Shown here in pieces: positions 7,194-16,639 of a stretch of 62,410 nucleotides of DNA. Under the pieces are notes generated by a model. The model was not told the DNA's origin. It searched no databases and saw only the letters and a program-made list of their open reading frames with translations. The stretch spans positions 1 to 62,410 of the forward strand of contig JAJCYM010000087.1 of NCBI GenBank assembly GCA_029262895.1, written 5' to 3'. The stretch comes from Roseivirga sp. (GTDB taxonomy: Bacteria > Bacteroidota > Bacteroidia > Cytophagales > Cyclobacteriaceae). Within the stretch, counting starts at the first letter, position 1. Each line of letters opens with the position of its first letter. Made by a program: the position numbers and the translations under genes.

Positions 7194-9356
7194 TCAAGCC
7201 TTTATGGCTTCCATCACTAGCACAGTGGTGAACGGCATATGGTAAAGTCGCTTTCCCGTCATCGATGCAAAGGCATTGGCTATTGCACCTCCTACGGCTG
7301 GTAATCCAGCCTCTCCTATTCCGGTTGGATGTTCCGTGGATGAAATGAATTCCACATCAATACGCTCAGGAGCATCATCATGCCTGAGCACATTGTAATC
7401 ATGGAAGTTAGATTGTTCCACTTCACCATTTTTGAATGTAATTCTCTCTGAAAGAGCGCTACTCATACCCATAATAATGGCACCTTCAATTTGAGCTGTA
7501 GCGTTATCCGGTTGTACCACAATTCCGGCATCAACTGCCATCCAAACTTGGTGCACTTTGATCTTACCAGAATTTTGATTCAGTGAAATTTCGCACACAC
7601 AGGCGGTGATGGAGTCTCGTTCTGCAAAACTTAATCCCATAGATCTATTGGCCACATTTGCTTTACCCCAATTAGACATTTTGGCCACTCGATTTAAAAC
7701 CGCTAAAGCCCTTGGGCTGTTCTTCAGTAACCCTCTGCGATACTCCATTGAATCAACCTTTTGATCACTTGCTATCTCATCGACAAAGGCTTCGATGGCA
7801 AATTTGTTTGCTCCATGCCCCTCTGCCCTCCACGATCTTGTCCTTATGCCATGATCCAAATGCTTGGCCTCGATTTTTTGATTTGGAATATCATAGTACC
7901 GAATACTCGATCCGGTAGAAATGAGTCCCCTTCCCGGACCGGTCGTACAGTATTCCCAGCTTATAAGATTACCGTCAACATCAACTCCCGCTTTAATACG
8001 CTGCAAGGTTGCTGGTCGAAACATGCCTGCTTTCACATCCTCTTCCCTGTTCCAAACAAGTTTTACGGGTTTGTCAACGGCCTTAGCCAAATGACAGGCT
8101 TCAACCAGATAATCCCTGGCAGCCCTTCTTCCAAAGCCACCTCCCAGGTAGCACCTGTTCAAAGTGATTTGAGATTCGTCCAGTTCCAGTGCTTCAGCGG
8201 CATCTCGAAGCGCTGAATCCGGAGCCTGGGTCCCCACCCATATTTCGGCTGACTGCTTGTCCTTTGCTAATGACACCACAGCATTCAATGGCTCCATCTG
8301 CGCATGATAAGTGTAATCATTGTAATAGTCTGCGGTATAGGATTTTACAATTCCCTTAACATTTTCTACACTCCCTTCGTTAACTATCTCTTTCCTTTCG
8401 ATGGTAGAATCATCTATAGCTTCAGGATATTTCAAAGCCTCCATTTGGCTGTCATATCCTGATGCTAACACATCACTGCTCCATTCAATATTCAACTGGT
8501 CTTTGGCTTTAAATGCTGATTGAATAGTAGTAGCAATGACACCTACACCATTTTCCAGTATCACAGTCTTCACCACATTTGGCATTTGACTCACCTCATC
8601 CCCGTTTAGTAAAAACGGAGTAGACTTATTAATCAAGGCATGTTTTACCGAAGCATAAACCATATCCGGAAGCGAAATATCCATTGAATAGATGGCTTCA
8701 CCCCTCACCTTTTCGGGCACATCTCTCCTTGGTATTACTGTCCCAATCAATCGGAAATCATTAGGGTCTTTCAATTGCTCAAGGCCGATCTCGGGAAGCT
8801 GCGCTGGCATAGTACCAAATGAAGCTATTTCTCCGAAGGTCAATTGTCTGTTGGATTTTTGATGAACCACTAATCCAGGTTTGGTCGATAATTCGTTTAA
8901 ATCAACCTCCCATTTTTTTGCAGCATTCATCATTAGAATTTTCCTGGCTTGAGCCCCGGCAATCCTAAGTCTGTCGAAATAGCCATGCACTGCAATACTG
9001 CCAACAATACCCATCCAGGGTCCCATACCCCAAACATTATGGCCGTAAGTTTCACGATCAATTGGGCTTTCTTCAATAATCACCCTCGACCAATCTGCAT
9101 CCATTTCTTCAGCCAAAATCACTGGTAAGGCAGTCATGGACCCCTGCCCCATCTCTACTGCTGGATTGTAGATGACAACCGAATTGTCAGTTCGAACCTG
9201 TACCCAAGCATTGAATACTACAGGCGGGCCTTCCTTCCGGCTGGAGCCAAGTGTTGTGCAACCAATACCCCCAATTGAAATGGCAAAAGTCAATCCTCCG
9301 GTTACACCAATGAACTTCCTCCTGCTCATGTGTCCTTGTTTAATTTTTGGTTCCAT
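7194..9356 (-). CDS. molybdopterin-binding subunit of an isoquinoline 1-oxidoreductase-like aldehyde/xanthine oxidase
   Basis: A 720-residue large subunit of a molybdenum hydroxylase, a family that hydroxylates aldehydes or N-heterocycles with water as oxygen source. The N-terminus has a twin-arginine leader (SRRKFIG followed by a hydrophobic stretch, about residues 10-40), which indicates export of the folded cofactor-loaded enzyme. Cofactor-binding signatures include VEMGQGSMTALPVILAEEMD, GGGFGRRA and, near the end, the motif GIGEAGLPAVGGAIANA, which contains the Glu expected at the active site. The Tat leader and the two-subunit layout (no FAD subunit) fit IorB-type enzymes. Its 2Fe-2S partner gene lies two bases upstream. 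The substrate cannot be inferred. Confidence 0.88.
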   Translation of the reverse strand: MEPKIKQGHMSRRKFIGVTGGLTFAISIGGIGCTTLGSSRKEGPPVVFNAWVQVRTDNSVVIYNPAVEMGQGSMTALPVILAEEMDADWSRVIIEESPIDRETYGHNVWGMGPWMGIVGSIAVHGYFDRLRIAGAQARKILMMNAAKKWEVDLNELSTKPGLVVHQKSNRQLTFGEIASFGTMPAQLPEIGLEQLKDPNDFRLIGTVIPRRDVPEKVRGEAIYSMDISLPDMVYASVKHALINKSTPFLLNGDEVSQMPNVVKTVILENGVGVIATTIQSAFKAKDQLNIEWSSDVLASGYDSQMEALKYPEAIDDSTIERKEIVNEGSVENVKGIVKSYTADYYNDYTYHAQMEPLNAVVSLAKDKQSAEIWVGTQAPDSALRDAAEALELDESQITLNRCYLGGGFGRRAARDYLVEACHLAKAVDKPVKLVWNREEDVKAGMFRPATLQRIKAGVDVDGNLISWEYCTTGPGRGLISTGSSIRYYDIPNQKIEAKHLDHGIRTRSWRAEGHGANKFAIEAFVDEIASDQKVDSMEYRRGLLKNSPRALAVLNRVAKMSNWGKANVANRSMGLSFAERDSITACVCEISLNQNSGKIKVHQVWMAVDAGIVVQPDNATAQIEGAIIMGMSSALSERITFKNGEVEQSNFHDYNVLRHDDAPERIDVEFISSTEHPTGIGEAGLPAVGGAIANAFASMTGKRLYHMPFTTVLVMEAIKA

Positions 9357-9358
9357 GG

Positions 9359-9814
9359 TTATTTCATTAACTCACTGGCTCTTTCAATTGCCTTTACAAT
9401 TCTGGTGTAAGTGCCACATCTACAAATGATACCATTCATATGCGTTGTGATCTCATCCCGGGTAGCACTTGGATTCTCAGCTAATAAAGTAGCAGCCTGC
9501 ATTATCTGACCTGACTGGCAATAACCACACTGGGGTACCTGTTCTTTTACCCACGATTGTTGCAAGGGATGCCCCTCTTCTGACAGGCCTTCAATCGTTG
9601 TAACTGATTTACCTCCAATTGCTTTTAAGGGAGTGACACATGAACGAATTGGCTGACCGTCCAGATGGACAGTACAAGCACCACAAAGTGCTCTGCCACA
9701 ACCGAACTTGGTACCGGTTAGCTTAAGGTCTTCTCTAATTGTCCACAGCAACAAAGCATCATCTTCTGTATTTACAGTTACGTTTCTGCCATTGAGCTTG
9801 AATGTTGTTTGCAT
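9359..9814 (-). CDS. (2Fe-2S)-binding subunit of the molybdenum hydroxylase
   Basis: A 151-residue electron-transfer subunit. It carries a plant-ferredoxin type cluster motif GCGRALCGACTVHLDG (about 38-53) and a second cluster motif CGYCQSGQIM with CRCGTYTRI (about 95-135). These eight cysteines bind two 2Fe-2S clusters that carry electrons from the molybdenum site to an outside acceptor. No leader peptide is present, so it would be exported together with the Tat-bearing large subunit (7194-9356), which follows after two bases. The pair is clearly an operon. The missing FAD subunit suggests a membrane cytochrome or quinone as acceptor, as in IorAB. Confidence 0.92.
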   Translation of the reverse strand: MQTTFKLNGRNVTVNTEDDALLLWTIREDLKLTGTKFGCGRALCGACTVHLDGQPIRSCVTPLKAIGGKSVTTIEGLSEEGHPLQQSWVKEQVPQCGYCQSGQIMQAATLLAENPSATRDEITTHMNGIICRCGTYTRIVKAIERASELMK

Positions 9815-9913
9815 ATCGATCTAATAATTGATCGAAAGTGCCATGACTATCTAAACTGTGATATTCTATTAATTAATTCATAAGTCGGATTAAGAAATAG
9901 ACGCCCACCTGCA

Positions 9914-9935
9914 CTTAGCAGGACGCTAAGACCAG
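9914..9935. repeat. intergenic palindromic repeat, copy 3 (right arm only)
   Basis: CTTAGCAGGACGCTAAGACC (9914-9933) followed by AG matches the right arm of the repeat family, with small changes in the loop. No left arm lies within 60 bases. It sits in the spacer between the divergent 2Fe-2S gene and the MORN-repeat protein. Confidence 0.6.
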
Positions 9936-10064
9936 AGGGAAGAAATGATCAAAACTGCTGCTGAAAAGCCCTAAAACAATAAGGCTATGTTAACACCATT
10001 ACTCATTTGGCCGATCATCTTCTTTAATCTTGTAAGACTCTCGCGAATCATATATATTTTAGAT

Positions 10065-11495
10065 ATGATTCAAAAAACCTTACTCCTTGCCCTATTACTG
10101 ACGATTTCAAGCCTTGATGTATACAGTCAGCAACGCGAGGTAGGCGAACGCGACAATCAAGGTAAACGAACTGGTGTTTGGAAAATCTATTTTGGCAACC
10201 GTCTTGACAGCGAAACCCAGTATAAGGCAGGAATCAAAGAAGGGAGCTATAAAAATTATTGGAGAAGTGGCCCGGTATTACAGATTGGTCAATACACTAA
10301 CGATAAGAGAACAGGCCAATGGACCCTCTACTACGAAAAAAAAGGCAAGGTAAATGAACAAGGAAGTTACCTAAATGGGAAAAAGACAGGCACTTGGAGG
10401 GTGTATAAAGAGAATGGTGAATTACGGTCCTCTTCCAAGTACCTGGATGGTCTGAAATCCGGACTATATGAGAGCTTTTGGAACGGTACTCTTCCTGCTG
10501 AAAGAGGCAACTATTTGGAAAACAAAAAAATTGGAGAATGGACTAAGTACGATTATAAATTCAAGACCAAAGAGACATTCTTGCGGTATAAGGGGACTTA
10601 TGGAAAAGGTGGAATAAAAATCGGACGATGGGAGGAGTATCGACTTTGGTCGGATCAACTTCATAAATTGGAAACTTATAATGACCAGGGGGTTTTAAAT
10701 GGCCAATTCGAAGAATATTCGGTTTCCGGTTATATACTCAAAAAAGGCAACATGCAATTGGGTAAAAGAAATGGAACCTGGACACTAAGTGAAAATAACG
10801 GAGAAGACAAAATAACCGTCACTTACCTAAACGGAGTGAAGAGTGGACCTTATTTGAAAAAGAGTCGGACCAATAGACTCATTGCAAAGGGAGCTTTTCT
10901 TAACGATAAAAAAGATGGGCTTTGGGAAGAAGTAGACTTCAATGGACTAACTGGTAAGGGAAAGTACAAGGCAGATAATAAAGTGGGGCCATGGGAAATT
11001 TATCACCCCTCTGTCACCTCACATCCTATCTTAAAGATGGAGTACAATTCCGCTGGGCTGGAGTTGTCAAGAAAGCAATTCAACGAAAACAACCAAATTG
11101 TAATGGACATTGGTCCGAGTGACTTAAATGGAGCCAAACCCTACAAAGCCTACTATGCTGATGGCACATTAAAAGTGGAAGGTCAAGTCAAGAATGAAAA
11201 GCAAGATGGGGTTTGGAAAGAATACCACCCCAACGGAAATATAGGCATTGTGAAAAATGTATCGAATGGCCTACTTGATGGAGAATTTCAAGAGTTTTAT
11301 GCAAATGGACAAATAAAATTAAGATTCAGTTTTTCAAATGGAAAGCTTTGGAACATCTTGGAGATGAATGACATTAACGGTGTGAAACTAGATGGTGGCA
11401 CCCTAAAAAATGGCAACGGCACCATTATCATCTATGATCAAAATGGAAATCTTAAGCAAGTGCAGAACGTGATTGACGGACAAGTGCAGAAATGA
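10065..11495 (+). CDS. secreted YwqK/MORN-repeat protein
   Basis: A 476-residue exported protein built from repeated units of the kind GKRTGVWKIYF, NGKKTGTWRVYKENG and KQDGVWKEYHPNGN, about 20-25 residues each, over almost its whole length. These are MORN_2/YwqK-type repeats, which form extended beta hairpins; their binding partners are generally unknown. The start at ATG 10065 gives a clean signal peptide (MIQKTLLLALLLTISSLDVYS, cut about residue 20). The longer frame from 9987 would put a non-signal hydrophobic stretch in front. Some YwqK members are labelled antitoxins, but nothing next to this gene supports a toxin partner. It is transcribed alone. Confidence 0.78.
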   Translation: MIQKTLLLALLLTISSLDVYSQQREVGERDNQGKRTGVWKIYFGNRLDSETQYKAGIKEGSYKNYWRSGPVLQIGQYTNDKRTGQWTLYYEKKGKVNEQGSYLNGKKTGTWRVYKENGELRSSSKYLDGLKSGLYESFWNGTLPAERGNYLENKKIGEWTKYDYKFKTKETFLRYKGTYGKGGIKIGRWEEYRLWSDQLHKLETYNDQGVLNGQFEEYSVSGYILKKGNMQLGKRNGTWTLSENNGEDKITVTYLNGVKSGPYLKKSRTNRLIAKGAFLNDKKDGLWEEVDFNGLTGKGKYKADNKVGPWEIYHPSVTSHPILKMEYNSAGLELSRKQFNENNQIVMDIGPSDLNGAKPYKAYYADGTLKVEGQVKNEKQDGVWKEYHPNGNIGIVKNVSNGLLDGEFQEFYANGQIKLRFSFSNGKLWNILEMNDINGVKLDGGTLKNGNGTIIIYDQNGNLKQVQNVIDGQVQK

Positions 11496-11797
11496 AAGAC
11501 TGTCCTGTAATTTGTCACTCGTCAATCCTAAAGGCCTAGGGCCTCTCTGCAATTCTAAAATTCCATAACTTCTGGTAAGTCCGCCAAGTAAAATATAAAT
11601 TTAGAAACAGGACTTGGCTCGTAGGTGAGGAAAGCAAGGTGTTCTTCATTTCCTACGTTTTTATCAAGGCATTGGTAGTAATTCGGTACGAAATGGAGTT
11701 GCCTATTCCCAATTCTGCCTTTAAATAACAGCAACTTTCGATAAGGGAGTTACTTATCTAATCGGCAATTTTTGGTTTGAACTAATATTAAAAAAAG
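11496..11797. other. 302-base spacer without recognisable gene
   Basis: No open frame with protein-like composition is seen on either strand. A small GGCC-TAG-GGCC hairpin lies near 11531-11545. The last 100 bases are AT-rich and must hold the promoter of the VOC gene, but no convincing -33/-7 pair could be chosen by eye. Confidence 0.4.
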
Positions 11798-12226
11798 ATG
11801 AAAACAACAACATTTCTAACATTTGTAGGAGATCAATGCGGAAAGGCTGAAGAAGCGATAAATTTCTACACTTCTCTCTTTCCGAATTCGGAAATCAAAA
11901 GCATAACAAAGTACTCAGAAGGAGAGCCTGGAGGAACACCAGAACTTATCAAATATGGAGTATTTACATTAAATGGTGTAGTGTACGGGGTCTCCGAAAG
12001 TAATTATAATCATGCCTGGTCATTTACACCAGGGGTCTCACTGTTTGTTGAATGTAACGCTGAAAATGAGATACAAACTTTATTCGGAAAACTTTCTTCA
12101 AATGGAGGCCAGGTTATGGTTCCTCTTGACAACTACAAAGGTGAAGGGGATTATGGATTTGGCAAGAAATTCGGATGGTGTGAAGATGCATATGGTATCT
12201 CATGGCAGCTTAACCTTTCAGAATAA
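11798..12226 (+). CDS. VOC family protein (PhnB/3-demethylubiquinone-methyltransferase-like fold)
   Basis: A 142-residue VOC-superfamily protein of the PhnB-like group (glyoxalase fold). It shows FLTFVGDQCGKAEEAINFYTSLF at the start, a central VYGVSESNYNHAWSFTPGVSLFVECN segment, and the closing DAYGISWQLNL strand, which is typical of the 'glyoxalase_6/3-dmu' domain. Members are often named after demethylubiquinone methyltransferase, but they lack a SAM site and mostly have unknown substrates. It forms a monocistronic unit. The sequence 3' of it has an imperfect hairpin at 12272-12300. Confidence 0.82.
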   Translation: MKTTTFLTFVGDQCGKAEEAINFYTSLFPNSEIKSITKYSEGEPGGTPELIKYGVFTLNGVVYGVSESNYNHAWSFTPGVSLFVECNAENEIQTLFGKLSSNGGQVMVPLDNYKGEGDYGFGKKFGWCEDAYGISWQLNLSE

Positions 12227-12271
12227 ATTCGAACTATAATATAAGCCACCTTCACTGTTACAACCGTGTCT

Positions 12272-12300
12272 GAGGCCGACAGGCTTTTAGCTTGTGCCTC
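12272..12300. terminator. imperfect hairpin after the VOC gene
   Basis: GAGGC and ACAGGCT pair with AGCTTGT and GCCTC around a TTT loop, with a small bulge. There is no following T-tract, so it may be an RNA-stabilising hairpin or a weak terminator. Confidence 0.35.
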
Positions 12301-12462
12301 CCCTAACCTTTCACACAACTACTATTTCTCTGACTCAAAAAGTCTTTCTATCTTCTTGACAATTCACGGCTGATACTTTCTGACGTTATCCGTCATTAAA
12401 ACCTATAACCAACCAACGACAAAGTCATTTTGAAAGATGCGCCAACAACCACACATAGACTT

Positions 12463-14475
12463 ATGAAAAATCTACTTTACCTCACATTAGGCATGTTTTT
12501 GCTTGTTTCATGTGAAAATGAAAAAAATAAAGAGTACAGTAAATTTGATTTCGATGGAATCGATTTATCAATAAAGCCAGGAGATAACTTTTTTAACCAC
12601 GTAAATAAAAACTGGTCAGATCAGGCTGTCATTGCAGATGACCAAGCCGGTGTTGGCTCTTATAGCTTCTTAAATATTCCTCAGAAGGCACTATTAGAAG
12701 ACATTTTAGAAGAAGTCTCTAGTGGAACTCATGAAAAGGGCAGTGCTGATCAAATGGTTGGAGATTTCTACAGTTCTGGGATGAATACCACCCGCATCAA
12801 TGAACGTGGTTTTGAACCCATTCAACCTTTGCTTGATGAAGTAAATTCAATTACTACTATTTCAGGATTGATGCAATTTGTTGCAGATGAGTTTAAGTCA
12901 GGAAATGGTTCACTTGTCAGCATGGGTGTTTCTCCGGACAATGAAAATAGCAGTGTAAACATGTTGCATTTTGGTCAAACCGGTTTAGGGTTGCCAGACC
13001 GCGATTACTATTTTAAAACAGACGAATCTACTCTTGAAATCCAAAAGGCTTATCAGTCATATTTGACCAAGCTATTTGAACTAGCAGGAAATGATAATGC
13101 AGAGAAAAACACTGCCATTGCTTATGGTATTGAAAAGCAGTTGGCAGAAGCTCATAAAACACGAATTGAGCGTAGAAATGTAAAAGCCAACTATAACAAA
13201 CTGGCAGTAGCGGATCTTGCCAAAAACCAACCCAATATAGGTTGGGTCAACTTGCTTAAAAATTTAGATGCTCAAGCTGATCATGTGGATGTTCGCCAAC
13301 CAGCCTATTATGACAAATTGAATGATATGCTTGGTACTGTGGCATTAGCTGATTGGAAGACCTATTTAAAAGCGAATATTCTTACCAACTATGCCAACAT
13401 CTTAAGTGAGCCCTTTGAAACAGCAGCCTTCGAGTATACGAAAGTTATATCCGGACAAGCGGTTCAACAATCACGGGCTCAGGTGATGGTTCAGAGGGTG
13501 GACAGACAACTTGGTTTTGCTCTTGGAAAAATTTATGTAGCAAGACATTTTGATGAAGCTGCGAAAAAGAGAGTACTGGATTTGGTCAACAATCTGCAAA
13601 AAGCATTTGAAACTAGAATCGATCAACTTGATTGGATGAGTGATATCACAAAAGTTGAGGCCAAAAAGAAATTATACACGATTACTAAGAAGATAGGATA
13701 TCCAGATGTTTGGAGAGAATACGGTGATGTAAAAATAGAAAAGGATAAATACTTTGAGAATGTAGTTGCTTTGAGACAAAACAACTATCAGTATAATTTA
13801 GATAAGTTAAATAAACCGCCTAATAAAGATGCGTGGGGTACTACTCCATCTACAGTAACAGCCTACTACAATCCTCCACTAAATGAGATTGTGTTTCCTG
13901 CAGGAATTTTGCAATTCCCCTACTTTGATTTGAACGCAGATGATGCCATTAATTATGGTGGAATTGGAATGGTAATTGGCCATGAATTGACCCATGCCTT
14001 TGACGATCAGGGTGCTCAATTTGATAAGGACGGAAATGTAAAAAACTGGTGGACTGAAGAAGATTACGAAAAATTCAAAGCGAAAACACAATTGGTTATT
14101 GATCGGTATAGCTCATATACTGTTTTGGATGGTTTGCATTTAAAAGGAGGATTAACGGTTGGAGAGAACACTGCCGATAATGGTGGAATCTCAATTGCTT
14201 ATGATGCCTTTAAGTTAACCGAGCAAGGACAGAGCAACACCAAAATTAATGGGCATACGCCTGACCAACGTTTCTTTTTATCAATAGCTCGAATTTGGCG
14301 TGTAAAAACACGTGATGCGTATTTACGCAATTATGTGAAAACCAATTCACATTCACCACCCATGTGGCGTGTAAATGGACCATTAATGAATTTCACCCCG
14401 TTTTACGAAGCATTTGACGTCCAACCTGGTGATAAAAACTACAAACCCGTAGAAGAAAGAATAAAGATTTGGTAA
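12463..14475 (+). CDS. M13 family (neprilysin/PepO-like) zinc endopeptidase lipoprotein
   Basis: A 670-residue oligopeptidase. The N-terminus from ATG 12463 has a lipoprotein signal ending LLVSC, with lipidated Cys near residue 17; the longer reading from TTG 12430 is unlikely. The C-terminal catalytic domain holds AYYNPPLNEIVFPAGILQ (substrate-strand motif), the zinc motif VIGHELTHAFDDQG (HExTH), the third-ligand motif GENTADNGG and the late VNGPLMNFTPFYEAFDV with the C-terminal W. All usual catalytic residues seem present. Family members hydrolyse peptides shorter than about 40-50 residues in the periplasm. Monocistronic, followed by a 7-bp stem hairpin. Confidence 0.92.
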   Translation: MKNLLYLTLGMFLLVSCENEKNKEYSKFDFDGIDLSIKPGDNFFNHVNKNWSDQAVIADDQAGVGSYSFLNIPQKALLEDILEEVSSGTHEKGSADQMVGDFYSSGMNTTRINERGFEPIQPLLDEVNSITTISGLMQFVADEFKSGNGSLVSMGVSPDNENSSVNMLHFGQTGLGLPDRDYYFKTDESTLEIQKAYQSYLTKLFELAGNDNAEKNTAIAYGIEKQLAEAHKTRIERRNVKANYNKLAVADLAKNQPNIGWVNLLKNLDAQADHVDVRQPAYYDKLNDMLGTVALADWKTYLKANILTNYANILSEPFETAAFEYTKVISGQAVQQSRAQVMVQRVDRQLGFALGKIYVARHFDEAAKKRVLDLVNNLQKAFETRIDQLDWMSDITKVEAKKKLYTITKKIGYPDVWREYGDVKIEKDKYFENVVALRQNNYQYNLDKLNKPPNKDAWGTTPSTVTAYYNPPLNEIVFPAGILQFPYFDLNADDAINYGGIGMVIGHELTHAFDDQGAQFDKDGNVKNWWTEEDYEKFKAKTQLVIDRYSSYTVLDGLHLKGGLTVGENTADNGGISIAYDAFKLTEQGQSNTKINGHTPDQRFFLSIARIWRVKTRDAYLRNYVKTNSHSPPMWRVNGPLMNFTPFYEAFDVQPGDKNYKPVEERIKIW

Positions 14476-14538
14476 AAGCTTACTTATCGAGGATTCAGAC
14501 GTCTAAAGAATAAATAAAACAAAAAGCTAACATAGTAT

Positions 14539-14560
14539 ATGAGCCATTAAAACGGCTCAT
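14539..14560 (+). terminator. hairpin after the M13 peptidase gene
   Basis: A perfect 7-base stem, ATGAGCC / GGCTCAT, surrounds an 8-base A/T-rich loop. A T-tract does not follow, so termination efficiency is uncertain, but the position 63 bases after the stop fits a transcript end. Confidence 0.45.
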
Positions 14561-14666
14561 CTGCGATACAGTTATTTGCAATTATTTCGCTCTGATTGAA
14601 CAGCGGGTTAACTTGAAACTGACTGCCAGAAATTAGCTTTGACAAACAAGGACTAAAACTTTAGCA

Positions 14667-15146
14667 ATGTTGTCTTTATTCATTCGCAATTTGATTTTTA
14701 CAATTTTGCAACCCGGCATTGTAGCCGGACTAATACCGTATTTGATTTTGGGTGACAAAGTGAGCGACATGTTTGTTCAACGGCTTTCACACCAAGGCCT
14801 ACATAGTTCAGGAGCAATAGTATTTCTAATTGGTTTGGCAATAATGCTAACCTGCATCATAAGTTTTGCAGTTAATGGACGAGGAACATTGTCTCCAATC
14901 GACCCGACAAAAAAGTTAGTCATAAGTGGACTGCATAGATTTTCCCGCAATCCAATGTATGTTGGTGTGACATTGATACTAATTGGAGAGGCAATCTTTT
15001 TTCAGTCGACTGAGTTATGGTTTTATTCCCTCTTTGTCTTTGTAACTTTCAACATTTTTACGATTCTCGTTGAAGAACCTCGTTTGCAAAGAGATTTTGG
15101 GGAGGAGTATAAAACATATTGTAAAAAAGTAAGGAGATGGATTTAA
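14667..15146 (+). CDS. isoprenylcysteine carboxyl methyltransferase-like membrane protein
   Basis: A 159-residue integral membrane protein with about four hydrophobic segments. The C-terminal motif GLHRFSRNPMYVG followed by a helix and EEPRLQRDFGEEYKTYCKKVRRW is the SAM-binding signature of the ICMT/PEMT (NnrU-related) methyltransferase family. In bacteria the methyl acceptor is usually unknown, often a lipid or a small molecule. The gene is alone on the plus strand, with the WYL regulator gene starting 90 bases later. Confidence 0.8.
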   Translation: MLSLFIRNLIFTILQPGIVAGLIPYLILGDKVSDMFVQRLSHQGLHSSGAIVFLIGLAIMLTCIISFAVNGRGTLSPIDPTKKLVISGLHRFSRNPMYVGVTLILIGEAIFFQSTELWFYSLFVFVTFNIFTILVEEPRLQRDFGEEYKTYCKKVRRWI

Positions 15147-15236
15147 CTGTAACCCTAGCTGGTGCAAACCCGCTGAATCAGGTTCTCAATTCATGTCCAT
15201 ACTTTCGAACATTAGCCACAAGCAGGAAAAACAAAA

Positions 15237-15935
15237 ATGGAAGAGAGTGAAAAACCAAGACTTGCGAGATTAACCGCAATCATTACTCAGCTTCAATCCA
15301 AAAGATTGGTTACGGCAACTTACTTGGCTGAAAAGCATAATGTGAGCATACGGACCATTTACAGAGATATTCGTACGCTCGAAAAGTCTGGAATACCAAT
15401 AATAACGGAAGAAGGCAAAGGCTACTCGATAATGGAGGGCTACCATCTCCCCCCCGTTTTATTTACGGAAGATGAAGCCAATGCCTTAATCACTGCAGAA
15501 CAGTTGGCTCTTAATAATAAAGATGAATCGTTTAGTGAAAATGTATCTAGTGCAGTTGAGAAAATAAAGTCCATTTTAAGGTACTCTCAAAAAGGAAATG
15601 CGGACCTACTGTCGGAGAGAGTCTACTTTGGAGGTAATCACCACCGGGAAAAATCGAGCAACAACCTGATGGATATCCAATCTGCTCTTATTAATTTCCA
15701 AGTCTTAAAAGTGGAATATGTTTCCTCCGAAAGTAAGCGGACTACCAGAGACATTGAACCTTTTGCCATCTACAGCATCAATGGAAATTTTCTACTCATT
15801 GCCTTCTGCAGATTGAGAGAAGATTTTCGAGCATTTCGAATAGATTACATCGAAAAACTAGTTCCTCAAGACGACACTTTCACTCCACATGACATGACAT
15901 TGCAAACGTATTTCGAAAAATATGTGAAGACGTAA
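15237..15935 (+). CDS. WYL-domain transcriptional regulator (YafY type)
   Basis: A 232-residue DNA-binding regulator. Residues about 8-60 form an HTH_11 winged helix (RLTAIITQLQSKRLVTATYL, then HNVSIRTIYRDIRTLEKSG), followed by PIITEEGKGYSI. A WYL domain covers about 140-215, with the FAIYSINGNFLLIAFCRLREDFRAFRIDYI segment; the usual W-Y-L signature is replaced by similar residues. WYL proteins bind nucleic acid or small ligands and often act as repressors. The next gene, a DUF4345 membrane protein, follows by 71 bases on the same strand and is a plausible target. Confidence 0.87.
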   Translation: MEESEKPRLARLTAIITQLQSKRLVTATYLAEKHNVSIRTIYRDIRTLEKSGIPIITEEGKGYSIMEGYHLPPVLFTEDEANALITAEQLALNNKDESFSENVSSAVEKIKSILRYSQKGNADLLSERVYFGGNHHREKSSNNLMDIQSALINFQVLKVEYVSSESKRTTRDIEPFAIYSINGNFLLIAFCRLREDFRAFRIDYIEKLVPQDDTFTPHDMTLQTYFEKYVKT

Positions 15936-16006
15936 AAACACCCCTGACACACCTTTGTCACAACCCCGTTTTATGTTTGCACCAGACAATTTAAAAGCAA
16001 ATAAAA

Positions 16007-16393
16007 ATGGAAATTTTCAAAATCGTTACCCTATCACTTTCAGGTCTTTTACTATTCTTTGTTGGTAGTATGAGGCTAATCAATCCTATCAAAACATACT
16101 TAAAGAATTCTGGAATTAAGCTAGATAAGGATGTCGACCTACTAAACGAAATGAGAGGTGTGAGCTCAGTTATGCTAGTTGGTGGTCTAATTATTTTACT
16201 GGGAACCCTTATTCCGGAATTGACTCTCACATCTCACATTGTTGCCACGCTTTTATTCATTGGATTTGCGATAGGAAGAATACTGAGTTTTAGTCTAGAT
16301 GGAAAACCAAATAAACAGATAATTCAAGGGCTTATTTCCGAGCTTGTTTTAGGCACTTTAAATGTTGTTGTTTTAATTAACATCTTGGCTTAG
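16007..16393 (+). CDS. DUF4345 family membrane protein
   Basis: A 128-residue protein with four hydrophobic helices. A short soluble loop after the first helix contains LLNEMRGVSSVML, the NEMRG-type signature of DUF4345, and a second conserved stretch FIGFAIGRILSFSLDGKP lies further on. The function of the family is unknown. It directly follows the WYL regulator gene in the same direction, a pairing I recall from related genomes, so it is likely under control of that regulator. Confidence 0.75.
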   Translation: MEIFKIVTLSLSGLLLFFVGSMRLINPIKTYLKNSGIKLDKDVDLLNEMRGVSSVMLVGGLIILLGTLIPELTLTSHIVATLLFIGFAIGRILSFSLDGKPNKQIIQGLISELVLGTLNVVVLINILA

Positions 16394-16445
16394 AAAGTTG
16401 ATTAAGAAATAATTGGTGTTTCTTATCAGAAGAAAAAATGCGCTC

Positions 16446-16521
16446 CTAGTCCTGGCGTCTCGTTGAGACATGGGGTAACGCACCTACCAGGTAGGCGGCT
16501 TTTAGCGAGGTGCTAAGACCA
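16446..16521. repeat. intergenic palindromic repeat, copy 4 (both arms)
   Basis: The left arm 16446-16469 contains CTAGTCCTGGCGTCTCGTTG and the right arm near 16498-16521 contains TTTAGCGAGGTGCTAAGACC. Between them lies an extra short palindrome (CCTACCAGGTAGG, 16482-16494). Orientation is the same as copy 1. Confidence 0.75.
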
Positions 16522-16639
16522 ATTAGTTTCATTACACTTTTGTCATGCGACCTTCTCTATCAGCCATTCATACGAGATACTTTCGGACGTTATATGCAAT
16601 TAAATTATCTGCGTATATTTTTCTCTGTTACTTTACAGC